From Paraburkholderia ginsengisoli NBRC 100965 (GTDB lineage: Bacteria > Pseudomonadota > Gammaproteobacteria > Burkholderiales > Burkholderiaceae): 64,000 nucleotides of DNA. The notes beneath the pieces are model-generated. The model was not told the origin of the DNA. It saw only the letters and a program-made list of their open reading frames with translations, and did no database searches. This document shows, one piece after another, positions 27,434-35,726 of the stretch (position 1 is its first letter; the number at the start of each line of letters is the position of its first letter). Made by a program: the position numbers and the translations under genes. The stretch lies in the NCBI RefSeq assembly GCF_000739735.1, contig NZ_BBJF01000003.1, positions 620,001-684,000 on the forward strand, given 5' to 3'.

Positions 27434-27564
27434 GGGGCGTAGGCGACGGCCGTGCCGCATCGCGCGCCAGCGGCAGCGCATCCTGGCATGGGCCGTGTTG
27501 TTTCGAGGCGGACTCTTTGTTCGAAACGGTAGACGCAGGCGTCGCCGCCCAGTTGCTCAAATGC

Positions 27565-28233
27565 TCAGATGCCGAACACGATGCGCAACGTATCGTTCTG
27601 CGCGATCACCGACGCACCGATCGCCAGCAGCAAGACAGGCAGCAGCGCGCCGCCGTAACGACGGATCGGCGCGCCCAGCAACGGGTGCTCGACGAGCCAC
27701 ACCGCCACGGCGCACCACAGCCCGATCATCGCGACGAACACCAGCGAGATGAGCGCGTTCTGGTGCTGTGAATGGCTGGCGTACAGCGGCACATAGACGG
27801 CAAGGTTGTCCGACCCGTTGGCTATCGCGACGCCGGCGACGGTCCAGCAGGATGAGCCACGGCTTGCCGCGGCCGCGCCGGTCGCGCGGGCCGGCGCGGT
27901 GGATACAGGTGCGCTCGCGGCGTCGCCTGCCGCGTCACGCGCGGCTTCCTGCTCGGAATGGGCGGGATCGCGGCGCTCCCACGCTTTGCTCAGGCCGATG
28001 CCGATCGGCAGCAAGCCCAGCAGACCGGCGTAACCGGCGGGCAATCGCGTCAGCAAGACCGCGAGCAGGAGCGCTCCCGCGATCAGCATCAACGACCCCG
28101 CATACTGCCCGACAATCACGCGACGTCGTGCGGCCTTTGCTTTCGTTTCCGCAAGGAACGCGAGCAGCACGAACAGGTTGTCGATATTGGTGGCGGCGTA
28201 AGCCGCGATCGCGAGCAGGGCGAGGCTGATCAT
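27565..28233 (-). CDS. CadD-family cadmium resistance-type exporter
   Basis: A 222-residue membrane protein with about five to six helices, beginning MISLALLAIAAYAATNIDNL. The TNIDN segment is the conserved cation-handling motif of the LysE-superfamily CadD group. A matching SDNLAVYVPLY appears in the second half (NGSDNL), giving the usual internal pseudo-symmetry. Between them is a cytosolic linker rich in Ala, Arg and Glu. Relatives confer cadmium or other cation tolerance in Gram-positive hosts; here the substrate is not known. The ATG at 28233 lacks a strong ribosome site. Confidence 0.8.
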   Translation of the reverse strand: MISLALLAIAAYAATNIDNLFVLLAFLAETKAKAARRRVIVGQYAGSLMLIAGALLLAVLLTRLPAGYAGLLGLLPIGIGLSKAWERRDPAHSEQEAARDAAGDAASAPVSTAPARATGAAAASRGSSCWTVAGVAIANGSDNLAVYVPLYASHSQHQNALISLVFVAMIGLWCAVAVWLVEHPLLGAPIRRYGGALLPVLLLAIGASVIAQNDTLRIVFGI

Positions 28234-28474
28234 GCGAGAAAAGCCGGTCGATACAGCGTGAGAGATGCGGCGACGCGTCGACGGCGCAGCGGATGAGTTC
28301 GACACGATGCCAACGCGAGCCGGTGCGGTCAAGCGGCCGTTCGGTGAACTGCGTCGTTGCAGGCGGGGCGCGCGAGACGTCCGCTTCTGGTGGGAGACAG
28401 CAGGCGTGCGGGTCCGATGTCGAGCGACGGGTGCGTAAGCTACAATTGCCGACGGCTTGAAAAACGGAACATCA

Positions 28475-28960
28475 ATGAAGATTCGGATTCTCTCTATCGC
28501 CTGCGTCACGACCGCAGCCGCGCTGCTCGCGGCCTGCACGACCGGCTCCAGGAACTCGGGCGCATGCGAGCAGTTGATGCGAAGCAAGCTGGCCGCGACG
28601 TCGTCGGATACATTGAAGGTCGCTCACCGGGCTGCCGCCATTCGCGGCTCGCGGGTGGTGGTCGAAGGATCGATCGAGCATGTGAGGACAGCCTCGGAAG
28701 TGGCGGCGACGATGCCGGCCTCGGCCGCGCTGGCGGCCTCCGCGCCGGGCGGGATTGCGGGGACGAGAGCGGTGACGGCGGCGACTGCGGCGTCGGGTGT
28801 CGAGGCGTCGTCGAAAAAGCCGATTCAACCGAAGACGGTCAGTTTGCCCGCGGCCGCCGAATGCACGTTCCACGGCGAGGATCTCGATGTGTTCCGCTGG
28901 CTGGCGCCGGCCAAACTTGCGACGCCGCCCGATCAGGCCGCTAGCGAAGCTGCGGGGTAA
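28475..28960 (+). CDS. Hypothetical lipoprotein
   Basis: A 161-residue predicted lipoprotein. The signal MKIRILSIACVTTAAALLAA ends at the lipobox Cys (LLAAC). Two further cysteines (SGACEQLM near residue 32 and AAECTFHGED near 132) could form a disulfide. The middle is Ala/Thr/Ser-rich and low complexity. GGAA lies 6 bases before the ATG. No family recognised. It diverges from the CadD-type gene. Confidence 0.6.
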   Translation: MKIRILSIACVTTAAALLAACTTGSRNSGACEQLMRSKLAATSSDTLKVAHRAAAIRGSRVVVEGSIEHVRTASEVAATMPASAALAASAPGGIAGTRAVTAATAASGVEASSKKPIQPKTVSLPAAAECTFHGEDLDVFRWLAPAKLATPPDQAASEAAG

Positions 28961-29003
28961 GTGGCGGCATTTCGTGTCGTACCAGGCTTGTGCGCGCAAA
29001 CCA

Positions 29004-29065
29004 ATGACACGATATTTTGCGGATGCTCATCGCGCGCCTGGTGCGAGACGCGTCACGGTTCTTTG
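29004..29065 (+). repeat. Imperfect direct repeat, copy 1
   Basis: It begins ATGACACGATATTTTGCGGA and ends CGGTTCTTTG. Copy 2 starts 148 bases later and has the same length. Shared blocks include ATGACAC, GGATGC, TCGCGC, TTGCG/GTGCG and CGGTTCTTTG. Overall identity is roughly 70 percent by eye. Confidence 0.5.
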
Positions 29066-29151
29066 TCTCGTGCATATCGAGCGCGAAGTGCGTCCTGTTT
29101 GATGGACGATGTAGTGCTTCATGGCATGCTCGGCTCGCGCTCGCAAGATGG

Positions 29152-29213
29152 ATGACACCAAGTTTGTGGATGCGCCTCGCGCATTCGTTGCGGATGCGCT
29201 TCCCGGTTCTTTG
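29152..29213 (+). repeat. Imperfect direct repeat, copy 2
   Basis: Begins ATGACACCAAGTTTGTGGAT and ends CGGTTCTTTG; partner of 29004-29065. Confidence 0.5.
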
Positions 29214-29425
29214 CGGCATGTGTGAGGAGCATCTTGCCGGATGAACCACACAGCGCTTGCGCTATGCGGGGCCGGCGTCTGCGAGGTGGCATCTACGCTG
29301 CACGCCATACCCAAACGGCGAGCGAACGTTAGCTAACCCGCGCCGTACTCCGCCAGATGTACCGGCAAGCGCTACCCGTCAGCACCCCGTCACGTCACAT
29401 CCGCACAAAGCCCATACCCACCACT

Positions 29426-31309
29426 TCACCTCATCGCCTCCGCCCGCTGCCTCCGCGTCCCCCGCACCAGCTTCAACACACATTCACCGAACGCCTGAGG
29501 CCGTCCCTCGAAACAGCGTTCCACCGCCCGAGTATCGATCAACCTCTGCCTTAGCGCCGTGCGCTCGGCGCGAGCGTCGATCATCCGCACGGCGGCGGCG
29601 ACATACTCGTCGACGCTATCCGCAACGGTCCACGACGGCATGTCCACCCGCTCGAACAGCGCGCCGTCGATGCGCTCGAACACTTCCGGCCCGCGCTTGC
29701 AGACGCCAGGCAAACCCAGCGTCAACGCATCGACGATGCCGTTGGTATTGCCGAATGGAAACGGACTGAGAAACAGGTCCGCCCGATTGACGCGCGCCAG
29801 ATAGCCCGCGTAGTCGTGAAAGCCATGCACGTGCGCGCCCGGCAGCGCATCGCCGATCACCGCGCGCATCCGGTCGAGCGGCAGACCGGCCTGCACGCCG
29901 CTCATGAAGTGAAACTCGACAGGCGTCTGCGCACGCGCGGCGATCTCCCGGCAGGCTTCGAGAAAGCCGGGATTGAGCTTCATCGCGCTCGCCGTGACGA
30001 CGATCTCCAGCCGTTCGCGCGGCGGCGCAATCTGCGCGACGATCTCCGGCAGCGCTACCGACGGCCGGTACGGTTGACCGTCTTTCGGCAGTTTCATCAG
30101 ACGCTCGCTGAAGCAGCTCGGGTTGCCCACGTAGTCTTCCTCGACGCTGATACGGTCGATCTTGTCGGAGTGCGTGGTGGCCGGATGGCCGAGACCCGCG
30201 ATCTGCAGCGGCGCGACGCGCAGGTTCGACATGAACACCGTCAGCACGAACATGCCGACGCTCGGCATATACAGCACGTCCGGCTGCTCGGTCGCGGCGA
30301 ATTCACGGATCGTCGCCAGGCATTCGCCGATATATTCCGGGTCCTTCAGTTCGATGAAGCGGTCGAACACCGCGCGCCCGAGGTCGTCGACCGCGTAGTC
30401 GAAGCCGAAGCCGACCACCTCGAAATGCTCGCGCGCGGCTTCCAGCGTGCGCGAGTGCGTGCGGTAAATCGAATGCGGGCCGCTGAACCATTCCAGTACG
30501 ACGATCATCAGCGGCTTCCTGCCGCGCGACGCGCGGCGTCCGCGCTGCGCGGGCACCGGCTTCGTCGGCGCGGGGAGATCGGTCAGTCCCAGTTGCGCGA
30601 GCTTGCGCCTCACGAGCTCGTTGATGTCGCGCTTGATCTCATGCCGCCGCGGGGTGTCCGCGTAACTGCAGAACATGTACGCGTTGTGCAGCAACGCGGT
30701 CGGCAGGTCGTCGAGGTCGTCGATTTCCCGCAGTTTGCCGGGCAGCCATTCGACCAGTGCCTCGCGTTTGAGATGCGCATTTGCCGAGCCCTTGAAGGTG
30801 GGTGCGAGCAGCACGAGCGCGAGGCTGGCGGCGAGCGCTTTGTCGTAAGCCCAGAGCGTGGCGAAGTCGAGTTCCAGTTCCGACTCGGTCGAATAGAGTG
30901 CGCAAAGCTTTTCGACGAAGCGGTCGCCGGCCAGAAACTCCGCATTCTCCGGGCCGCGCGGATTCAGGTAACGCACGACATGGTCCGCGTTGCCGAAGGC
31001 GGTGGTGGAGAATACCAGGCCGGTCCACTCGTGCAGCGTCAAAAACAGATTGAAGCACGCGGGCGGCAGGTCGAATTGCGGATCGGCGAACAGCGTCGAC
31101 GCCGCGCTCGCGAGGCGCGTGCAGAAGCGCTGGCGCTGCTCGGCCGCCGGCAGACCGCTCATGTTGGACGCGAGAAAGCTCGCGTCCAACAGGCCGCGCT
31201 TGTGCTGCAGCAGCGCCAGCGCGGCGATCAGCTGGACCGCCGCCTTCACGTGCTGCCGCGTATAAACGAGCTGTTCGAAGTGGTCGAGCGAAAAGGTGGG
31301 TTCTTCCAT
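29426..31309 (-). CDS. HMW1C-like N-glycosyltransferase (GT41)
   Basis: A 627-residue cytosolic glycosyltransferase. In Haemophilus and Actinobacillus such enzymes (HMW1C/NGT) attach glucose or galactose to Asn-X-Ser/Thr of adhesins. An all-helical N domain (residues about 1-240) is followed by a GT-B fold. Signature motifs are LGHPATTHSDKIDRISVEED (about 372-391) and PFPFGNTNGIVDALTLGLPG (about 516-535), both characteristic of the family. The ATG at 31309 is chosen over an upstream TTG. No adhesin gene lies nearby; the neighbours are a frameshifted DUF3443 gene and DUF2844. Enzyme class is well supported, substrate unknown. Confidence 0.88.
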   Translation of the reverse strand: MEEPTFSLDHFEQLVYTRQHVKAAVQLIAALALLQHKRGLLDASFLASNMSGLPAAEQRQRFCTRLASAASTLFADPQFDLPPACFNLFLTLHEWTGLVFSTTAFGNADHVVRYLNPRGPENAEFLAGDRFVEKLCALYSTESELELDFATLWAYDKALAASLALVLLAPTFKGSANAHLKREALVEWLPGKLREIDDLDDLPTALLHNAYMFCSYADTPRRHEIKRDINELVRRKLAQLGLTDLPAPTKPVPAQRGRRASRGRKPLMIVVLEWFSGPHSIYRTHSRTLEAAREHFEVVGFGFDYAVDDLGRAVFDRFIELKDPEYIGECLATIREFAATEQPDVLYMPSVGMFVLTVFMSNLRVAPLQIAGLGHPATTHSDKIDRISVEEDYVGNPSCFSERLMKLPKDGQPYRPSVALPEIVAQIAPPRERLEIVVTASAMKLNPGFLEACREIAARAQTPVEFHFMSGVQAGLPLDRMRAVIGDALPGAHVHGFHDYAGYLARVNRADLFLSPFPFGNTNGIVDALTLGLPGVCKRGPEVFERIDGALFERVDMPSWTVADSVDEYVAAAVRMIDARAERTALRQRLIDTRAVERCFEGRPQAFGECVLKLVRGTRRQRAEAMR

Positions 31310-31474
31310 CGGGCGACATGTCAACGTAGGCAGGACTAACTATCTGGAGAAAGATAGCCAGCCGGATCGCTGAATTATCGCTGCCGCCCGATATCAAATT
31401 TGCCGGCCCGATCGATTTGGGAAATTTCCGCGCGGACTTGGGCCATATCGACAGCGGCCGGGTCCGCGCATCGA

Positions 31475-32615
31475 TCAGAATGCGTAATAAGGACCTTGGC
31501 CGGCCGAAGTATCGCGCGACGCGATCGCGGTGTAGACGCGCTTTCCGTAGAAGAACGGCAAGCCCCAGCCGAAGCCGCGTGCGCCAATGCCGGCAAGATT
31601 GTTGAACGCGTTATTCGGCGACGCGAACATCGAGCTCGAATTGCCGATCGAAAACGCCAGCGCGCGCGTCGCGCCGTCGACCCCGACGATCGTGGCGGCG
31701 ATCGTCTGCGGCGAACTCGGGCAGTACCAGAAGCCGCATTGTGGAAGCTGGGTGTTGCGGAAGAAGAGCCCGTTCGAGCCGCTGTCGATATAGCTTTGCG
31801 CATACGTCTGACCGCCCGCGCTCGTGACCAGATAGCCGTTGGTCGCATTCGCCCTGACAACGCTGGCGCCGCCGAGTGTGTTGTTCGCCTGCGTGCCGAT
31901 CCCGAAGATCAGCGAGCCCGCCACGCTGGCCGCGCCGGTGTCGGCAATGGGCGGCAGGTCGATCACCACGCCGTTGTTGTCGAGCGCGAAACGGGCGACC
32001 GGATTGGCCACCTGCTGCGCGAGTGACTGCGCGCTTGCCACGCATGCGCCGCTGGCGTCGCAGCGGTAGTACCAGCGCGGCAGCGCGGCGTTGGCGCAGC
32101 CGCTGCCGCAGTCAGTCGTGAACAGGCCGATGCCGAGAATGCCGTTGCCGCGCAGGCCCGCGACCGTCAGCATCGCCGGACCCGCGCTGGCGCATTCGGC
32201 GGGCACTGTGGGAAGTGACGGGTCGGCGATCAGATGGATCGGAATCGACTCGGGACCTGGCCCGCCATGCGCACGTCCGCGCGACGCACGGCGCCCCACG
32301 CATAGCCGCTGCCGAACACCGCGCACTCGCCGCTGACGCCGCCGCCCGATGGCACTGCGGGCAACGCGAGGCTCGCCGGCAGCGCGGAGGCTAGAAGGCG
32401 CAAGCCGTTCGAGCCGGTGTCGACCTGGACGTCGTCGATCGTCGCGCAGTTGCTGGTGCCGGTCTGGCAGATGGTGACGCTGGTCGTCAGCATGTTGCGC
32501 GTCAGGCCGCGCTCGTCTGCGACGAGCTGGCCGGACTGCCGCCGCCCCCGCCGCCACAACCGGCGAGAGCCGCGCAGACGAGGAGCAGGGCAGAGAGTCG
32601 AGAGGAGGGCTTCAT
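31475..32615 (-). pseudogene. DUF3443 lipoprotein gene with two frameshifts
   Basis: The reading frame starts at 32615 (MKPSSRLSALLLVCAALAGC then a Gly run: a lipoprotein signal). It continues in a second frame from about 32540 (LTTSVTICQTGTSNCATIDD, VQVDTGSNGLRLL) and in a third from about 32265 to the end (IPIHLIADPSLPTVPAEC to GQGPYYAF). Joined, these give a typical roughly 380-residue DUF3443 protein with DTGSNGLR, DSGSNGLFF and GLPFFYGKRVYTAI. Each join is explained by one missing base, in a G5 run and a C3 run. It may be a true pseudogene or two sequencing errors. DUF3443 is usually paired with DUF2844, which lies just upstream. Confidence 0.85.
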
Positions 32616-32655
32616 GATGGATTCCGATCGTCGAAGAGTTGGCCTGGTGGCGCGC

Positions 32656-33129
32656 TTACTGCAGATCGTCGGCGGTGACGCCGGGCGGCAACGCGGCGGG
32701 CAGCCACGCACGCCCGACGTAGCCGCGCATCGGACCGCCGGATTCGACGATCACGTCCGGCTGGGCGATCCGCGAGCCGTGCAGATTGCCGTCCGCTCCC
32801 GGCGTGGCGGCACCCGCGCGGTAGGAGTCGGCGTACTGGCCGAGCAGCGCGTGCAGGTCCGGCATGGTCGGGCCTTCCCACGCGTAGCCGACGATCTTGC
32901 CGGTGCTGGTCGCGTACTCGTTGATGGTCGTGTTGCCGGCGTCGGTCAGCGTGCGAACGCGCAGTCCGCCGTTGAAGAGCGACCGCACCGCGGCCGCGGA
33001 CCCCGCCGTTGTCGTCGTCTGGCTCGGCATTGCGCCGCCCAGTTGCGCGTGGGCGCCGGCGCTCGCGCAGAGCGCCACAAAGGCGAGCGCCTTGGCGGTG
33101 AGAGAGTGTGAGAAACGGTACTTTGACAT
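32656..33129 (-). CDS. DUF2844 domain secreted protein
   Basis: A 157-residue exported protein with signal AFVALCASAGAHAQLGG. The mature part contains the DUF2844-like segments TTINEYATSTGKIVGYAWEG and PDLHALLGQYADSYRAG, and ends with VIVESGGPMRGYVGRAWLP. The family is of unknown function and is commonly encoded directly upstream of DUF3443 in Burkholderia and relatives, as here (40 bp apart), so the two likely act together at the cell envelope. If the DUF3443 frameshifts are real, this protein has lost its partner. Confidence 0.85.
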   Translation of the reverse strand: MSKYRFSHSLTAKALAFVALCASAGAHAQLGGAMPSQTTTTAGSAAAVRSLFNGGLRVRTLTDAGNTTINEYATSTGKIVGYAWEGPTMPDLHALLGQYADSYRAGAATPGADGNLHGSRIAQPDVIVESGGPMRGYVGRAWLPAALPPGVTADDLQ

Positions 33130-33504
33130 GGCGGTCTGCCTCGCTATCTGAAGTGTTATGGCTTTATTGAGATGTTTAAATCACGGTAACACTTGGGTTT
33201 TTGGATCGTGACCTGGCGCGTGGTCACTGTCTAATGCGCTGTCGGAATGCGAGAGGGGCGTGCTAGGACTTTTCTTTTTGAAAACAAAGATCTGACGATG
33301 TTGTAGGGGTGGCCCTACACGACATTCGGAAATGTTGGCAAATGTTAAGCGGGCGAGGGCACGGAGTTTTTCGTCCTGAGCACGACGCATTTTTCTGCCG
33401 CGAAGTTGCGCCGGACGACACACTTCCCAAGCTGTTCATCGGCGCCTTCGCCGCGCGTGTGGCAAGCGTCGCGCGCTGGTCAATTGGCGGGCAAACCCCA
33501 GTTT
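33130..33504. other. Intergenic region upstream of bamC
   Basis: This stretch between divergent genes has no convincing ORF; an 86-codon frame at 33309-33569 overlaps the bamC promoter and lacks a ribosome site. A 7-bp inverted repeat TGTAGGG-GTGG-CCCTACA (33302-33319) is visible and could bind a regulator. Confidence 0.45.
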
Positions 33505-33534
33505 TTGCACACGGCTCGCCGGGACCGGTAAAAT
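33505..33534 (+). promoter_or_regulatory. Probable bamC promoter
   Basis: TTGCAC (33505-33510) and TAAAAT (33529-33534) with an 18-base spacer, 53 bases before the bamC ATG. Confidence 0.6.
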
Positions 33535-33587
33535 GTTGGGTTGATCCACGGAAACTTGCCGTGGCGTAGCGGAAGGATTCCCCGAAC

Positions 33588-34820
33588 ATGACTGATCTTC
33601 GTCTTACCAAGCGGTTTGCAGTAATGCTGATGGCAGGCGGGCTGGTCGCCGGCTGCGGCACCTCGTCGCCGACCAAAATCGACTACAAGAGCGACTCCAA
33701 ATCAAAGCAGGTGTCGCTCGCCGTCCCGCCGAACATGATCGACGAGACAGCCGATCAGCGTTCGTTGCCCCCGCAAGGCGGCGAAACTTCGTTGTCCGCG
33801 CTTCGGCAGGTTCAGGCGCAAGCGCCGTCGGCCAGCAATAACGTGGCGGTGGTGCCGCCGGTCAGCGGCATGCACATCCAGCGCGACGGCACGGAAAGCT
33901 GGCTCGTGATCGACAACAAGGCGCCCGCCCAGGCGTGGGAACAGATCCGCCGCTTCTGGCAGGAACAGGGCTTCCTGCTGGTGGTCGACCAGCGCGACAA
34001 GGGCGTGATGGAAACCGACTGGAACGAGTCGCACGCGCAGATCAGCGACGGCCTGATCCGCAACACGCTGTCCAAGGCAATGGGCAACAGCTATGTGACC
34101 TCGGAGCGCAACAAGTACCGCACGCGTCTCGAAGCCACGCCGGCCGGCGGCACCTACGTGTTCATCAGCCAGAAGGGCATGCGCGAGGCGCTCACGGGCA
34201 CCAACAACGATTCGAGCCAGTGGGTACCAAAGCCGAACGATCCGGCGCTCGAACAGGAATATCTGAAGCGCCTGATGGCGGCGCTCGCGCTGGCCGATTC
34301 CCGCAAGGCGGGCGGCACGCAAACCGCGGATCTGTCGCCGGCGGGCACGCAAACGGCGCCGAACGCGGCGACCACCGGCGCGAAGTCGGCTGCAGCGGCG
34401 ACGGCGGCCCAGAACGTCGCGCTGTCGGCGCAACAGCCAACGCCGGACGCGGACTCGGCGAATACGGAGGCGCAGTTGTCGTCGACCGAACTCACACTCG
34501 GCGAGCCGTATGACCGGGCTTGGTTGCGCGTGGGCCTCGCGCTCGACCGCAGCAACTTCACCGTCGACGACCGCGATCTCAGCCGTGGTCTGTACTTCGT
34601 TCGCTACGTCGATCCGAAGGATCTATCGTCGGCCGAGCAGGGCTTCTGGAGCCAGGTGTTCCACGGCAAGAAGGAAAAGGTCGCCAAGCAGTATCGCGTG
34701 AACGTGCGCGCGGTGACGCCGGACCAGACGCGCGTGGCCGTGGTCGACGACCAGGGCGCGATCGACCAAAGCTCGCAGGCCAAGCAGATCATGAGTCTGA
34801 TGGTCGACCAGCTGCATTGA
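33588..34820 (+). CDS. bamC: Outer-membrane assembly lipoprotein BamC
   Basis: A 410-residue lipoprotein with signal AVMLMAGGLVAGC. The mature N terminus (SSPTKIDYKSDSKSKQVSLA then VPPNMIDETADQ) is the conserved unstructured BamC segment that binds BamD. Two helix-grip domains follow: about 95-215 (WLVIDNKAPAQAWEQIRRFW) and about 290-408 (AWLRVGLALDRSNFTVDDRD). They are separated by an Ala/Thr/Pro-rich linker longer than in E. coli, which accounts for the larger size. BamC stabilises the BAM complex. A strong terminator follows. dapA, the usual partner in many proteobacteria, is not adjacent. Confidence 0.92.
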   Translation: MTDLRLTKRFAVMLMAGGLVAGCGTSSPTKIDYKSDSKSKQVSLAVPPNMIDETADQRSLPPQGGETSLSALRQVQAQAPSASNNVAVVPPVSGMHIQRDGTESWLVIDNKAPAQAWEQIRRFWQEQGFLLVVDQRDKGVMETDWNESHAQISDGLIRNTLSKAMGNSYVTSERNKYRTRLEATPAGGTYVFISQKGMREALTGTNNDSSQWVPKPNDPALEQEYLKRLMAALALADSRKAGGTQTADLSPAGTQTAPNAATTGAKSAAAATAAQNVALSAQQPTPDADSANTEAQLSSTELTLGEPYDRAWLRVGLALDRSNFTVDDRDLSRGLYFVRYVDPKDLSSAEQGFWSQVFHGKKEKVAKQYRVNVRAVTPDQTRVAVVDDQGAIDQSSQAKQIMSLMVDQLH

Positions 34821-34864
34821 GCTGGGGAACCCTGAACTGCTAGCGGGCAACGCAGTTTGAAAAG

Positions 34865-34898
34865 CCGCCCGGGATCATGTCCCGGGCGGTTTTTTTTT
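34865..34898 (+). terminator. Rho-independent terminator of bamC
   Basis: A perfect 10-bp stem (34865-34874/34880-34889) with loop TCATG is followed by nine T residues. It lies 45 bases after the bamC stop. Confidence 0.95.
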
Positions 34899-35206
34899 CG
34901 CTCGTGTCAGACGTGTGGGGGCGTCGCGCGCATGTGTTTGCTCCTGTCCCTGAGTGAGAGCGCGGTATCAACCTGAGCTCGACGGAATCGGGCCATGTTC
35001 GACGTCATCCTTTCCTGGGATATGGGCAGCGAGTCTGCTCGTTCTCGCGCCGGCCTGCGGCGCCGCTTTGAGTCCCCGCGAGACGCGCCGGCCAACCCGA
35101 CTCGTGATGCGGCATTTGGATCCCAGTGCACGAAGTGGCCGCTCGGTTGGAACGGCTGGCGTGCGCGTCGGTGGATCAGGCGTGCAGGGACGCTGAGCGC
35201 CCTTAT

Positions 35207-35235
35207 GTAACGTGACGTTACCCCCGTGACGTAAC
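35207..35235 (+). promoter_or_regulatory. Tandem palindromic sites, candidate enhancer of a sigma-54 promoter
   Basis: GTAACGTGACGTTAC (35207-35221) is a perfect 15-base palindrome around a central G. A second copy of its core, CGTGACGT followed by AAC (35225-35235), lies 14 bases on. They are about 136 and 122 bases upstream of the -12 element at 35349-35350, the usual distance for activators of sigma-54 promoters. Confidence 0.55.
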
Positions 35236-35334
35236 TTCAAAGACCTCCGCACGACACTTCACGTCGATCGCCTCAGGCGAAAAAAATCTATATCAATCAA
35301 GCGTCTGAGACCATTTCGTGATCTTGGCCTCAAT

Positions 35335-35351
35335 TTGGCACATAAGCTGCT
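35335..35351 (+). promoter_or_regulatory. Sigma-54 type (-24/-12) promoter
   Basis: TTGGCACATAAGCTGCT carries GG (35337-35338) and GC (35349-35350) exactly 10 bases apart and an intact TTGGCAC half. The -12 half is CTGCT instead of TTGC(A/T). Predicted start near 35362. No gene follows in the sense direction, only a structured, terminated RNA. Confidence 0.65.
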
Positions 35352-35361
35352 TAAAAGACTC

Positions 35362-35566
35362 ATAGGGCCGGATTAGATTTGCCGACGTGAATTTTGGCGC
35401 GTCTCCAAGCCTGCCTGCGATTCAAACCTTTCCGGCGCCGGCCGAAGACCGGCGCCGCGCCCGATGACGGCCTGCGCGCGACGCGCGGCCTCGGTGGCCC
35501 CGTCGCCTATCCTCGTAGGGCGACGGTTTCGCCCGCACTCCGACCGGAGTGCGGGCTATTTTTTTG
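35362..35566 (+). ncRNA. Candidate sigma-54-dependent small RNA, about 205 nt
   Basis: The predicted transcript runs from the -24/-12 promoter to a strong terminator, bounded by the bamC terminator on the left and a convergent gene on the right. It folds into four consecutive hairpins: 35433-35441/35449-35457 (9 bp, perfect); 35469-35490 (GGCC and GCGCG arms with one bulged T); 35500-35509/35516-35526 (10 bp, one bulged G); and the terminator. The first about 70 nt are A/T-richer and less structured, a possible target-pairing region. There is no ribosome site or credible reading frame. Family unknown to me. Confidence 0.6.
35531..35565 (+). terminator. Rho-independent terminator of the candidate sRNA
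   Basis: A perfect 11-bp stem (35531-35541/35546-35556), loop GACC, then TATTTTTTT. No protein gene lies in the sense direction upstream after the bamC terminator, so it must end a separate transcript. Confidence 0.92.
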
Positions 35567-35640
35567 GTAGGGAGATTCGCAGCGATCCGCACTTTTGCAA
35601 CCGTCCGATGTCAGGAGCTGAGCAGAACGTGAGCGGCGCA

Positions 35641-35690
35641 GAGAGGGGAAGAGAGGGGAAGCGAGGTGAAGAGAGGCGAAGACAGGGCGA
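35641..35690. repeat. Purine-rich 10-bp tandem repeat
   Basis: Four clear units, GAGAGGGGAA, GAGAGGGGAA, GCGAGGTGAA and GAGAGGCGAA, are followed by a degenerate fifth (GACAGGGCGA). All purines lie on one strand apart from single changes. It is located in the 3' flank of the DMT exporter gene and could vary in length between strains. Confidence 0.85.
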
Positions 35691-35709
35691 CGCCGCCGGC
35701 TGGCGTCGC
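35687..35709 (-). terminator. Stem-loop after the DMT exporter gene
   Basis: GCGACGCC/GGCGTCGC, an 8-bp stem with 7-base loop, lies 18-40 bases beyond the exporter stop codon. On the minus strand it is followed by a pyrimidine-rich run rather than pure T. Weak terminator candidate. Confidence 0.5.
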
Positions 35710-35726
35710 GCGAAACGAAACGGCTT

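Larger units (their letters stand above)
28961..29425. other. Long intergenic region with an imperfect duplication
   Basis: These 465 bases separate two convergent genes and contain no credible coding frame. The notable content is a pair of imperfect direct repeats of about 62 bases (29004-29065 and 29152-29213). No terminator with a T tract was found for either neighbour. Confidence 0.5.

Noticed and set aside
33309..33569. 86-codon frame upstream of bamC
   Set aside because: No ribosome site, overlaps the bamC promoter, no domain-like sequence.
34954..35210. Short frames (71-94 codons) between bamC and the sRNA
   Set aside because: Arg/Pro-rich sequences on both strands without start signals; treated as non-coding.
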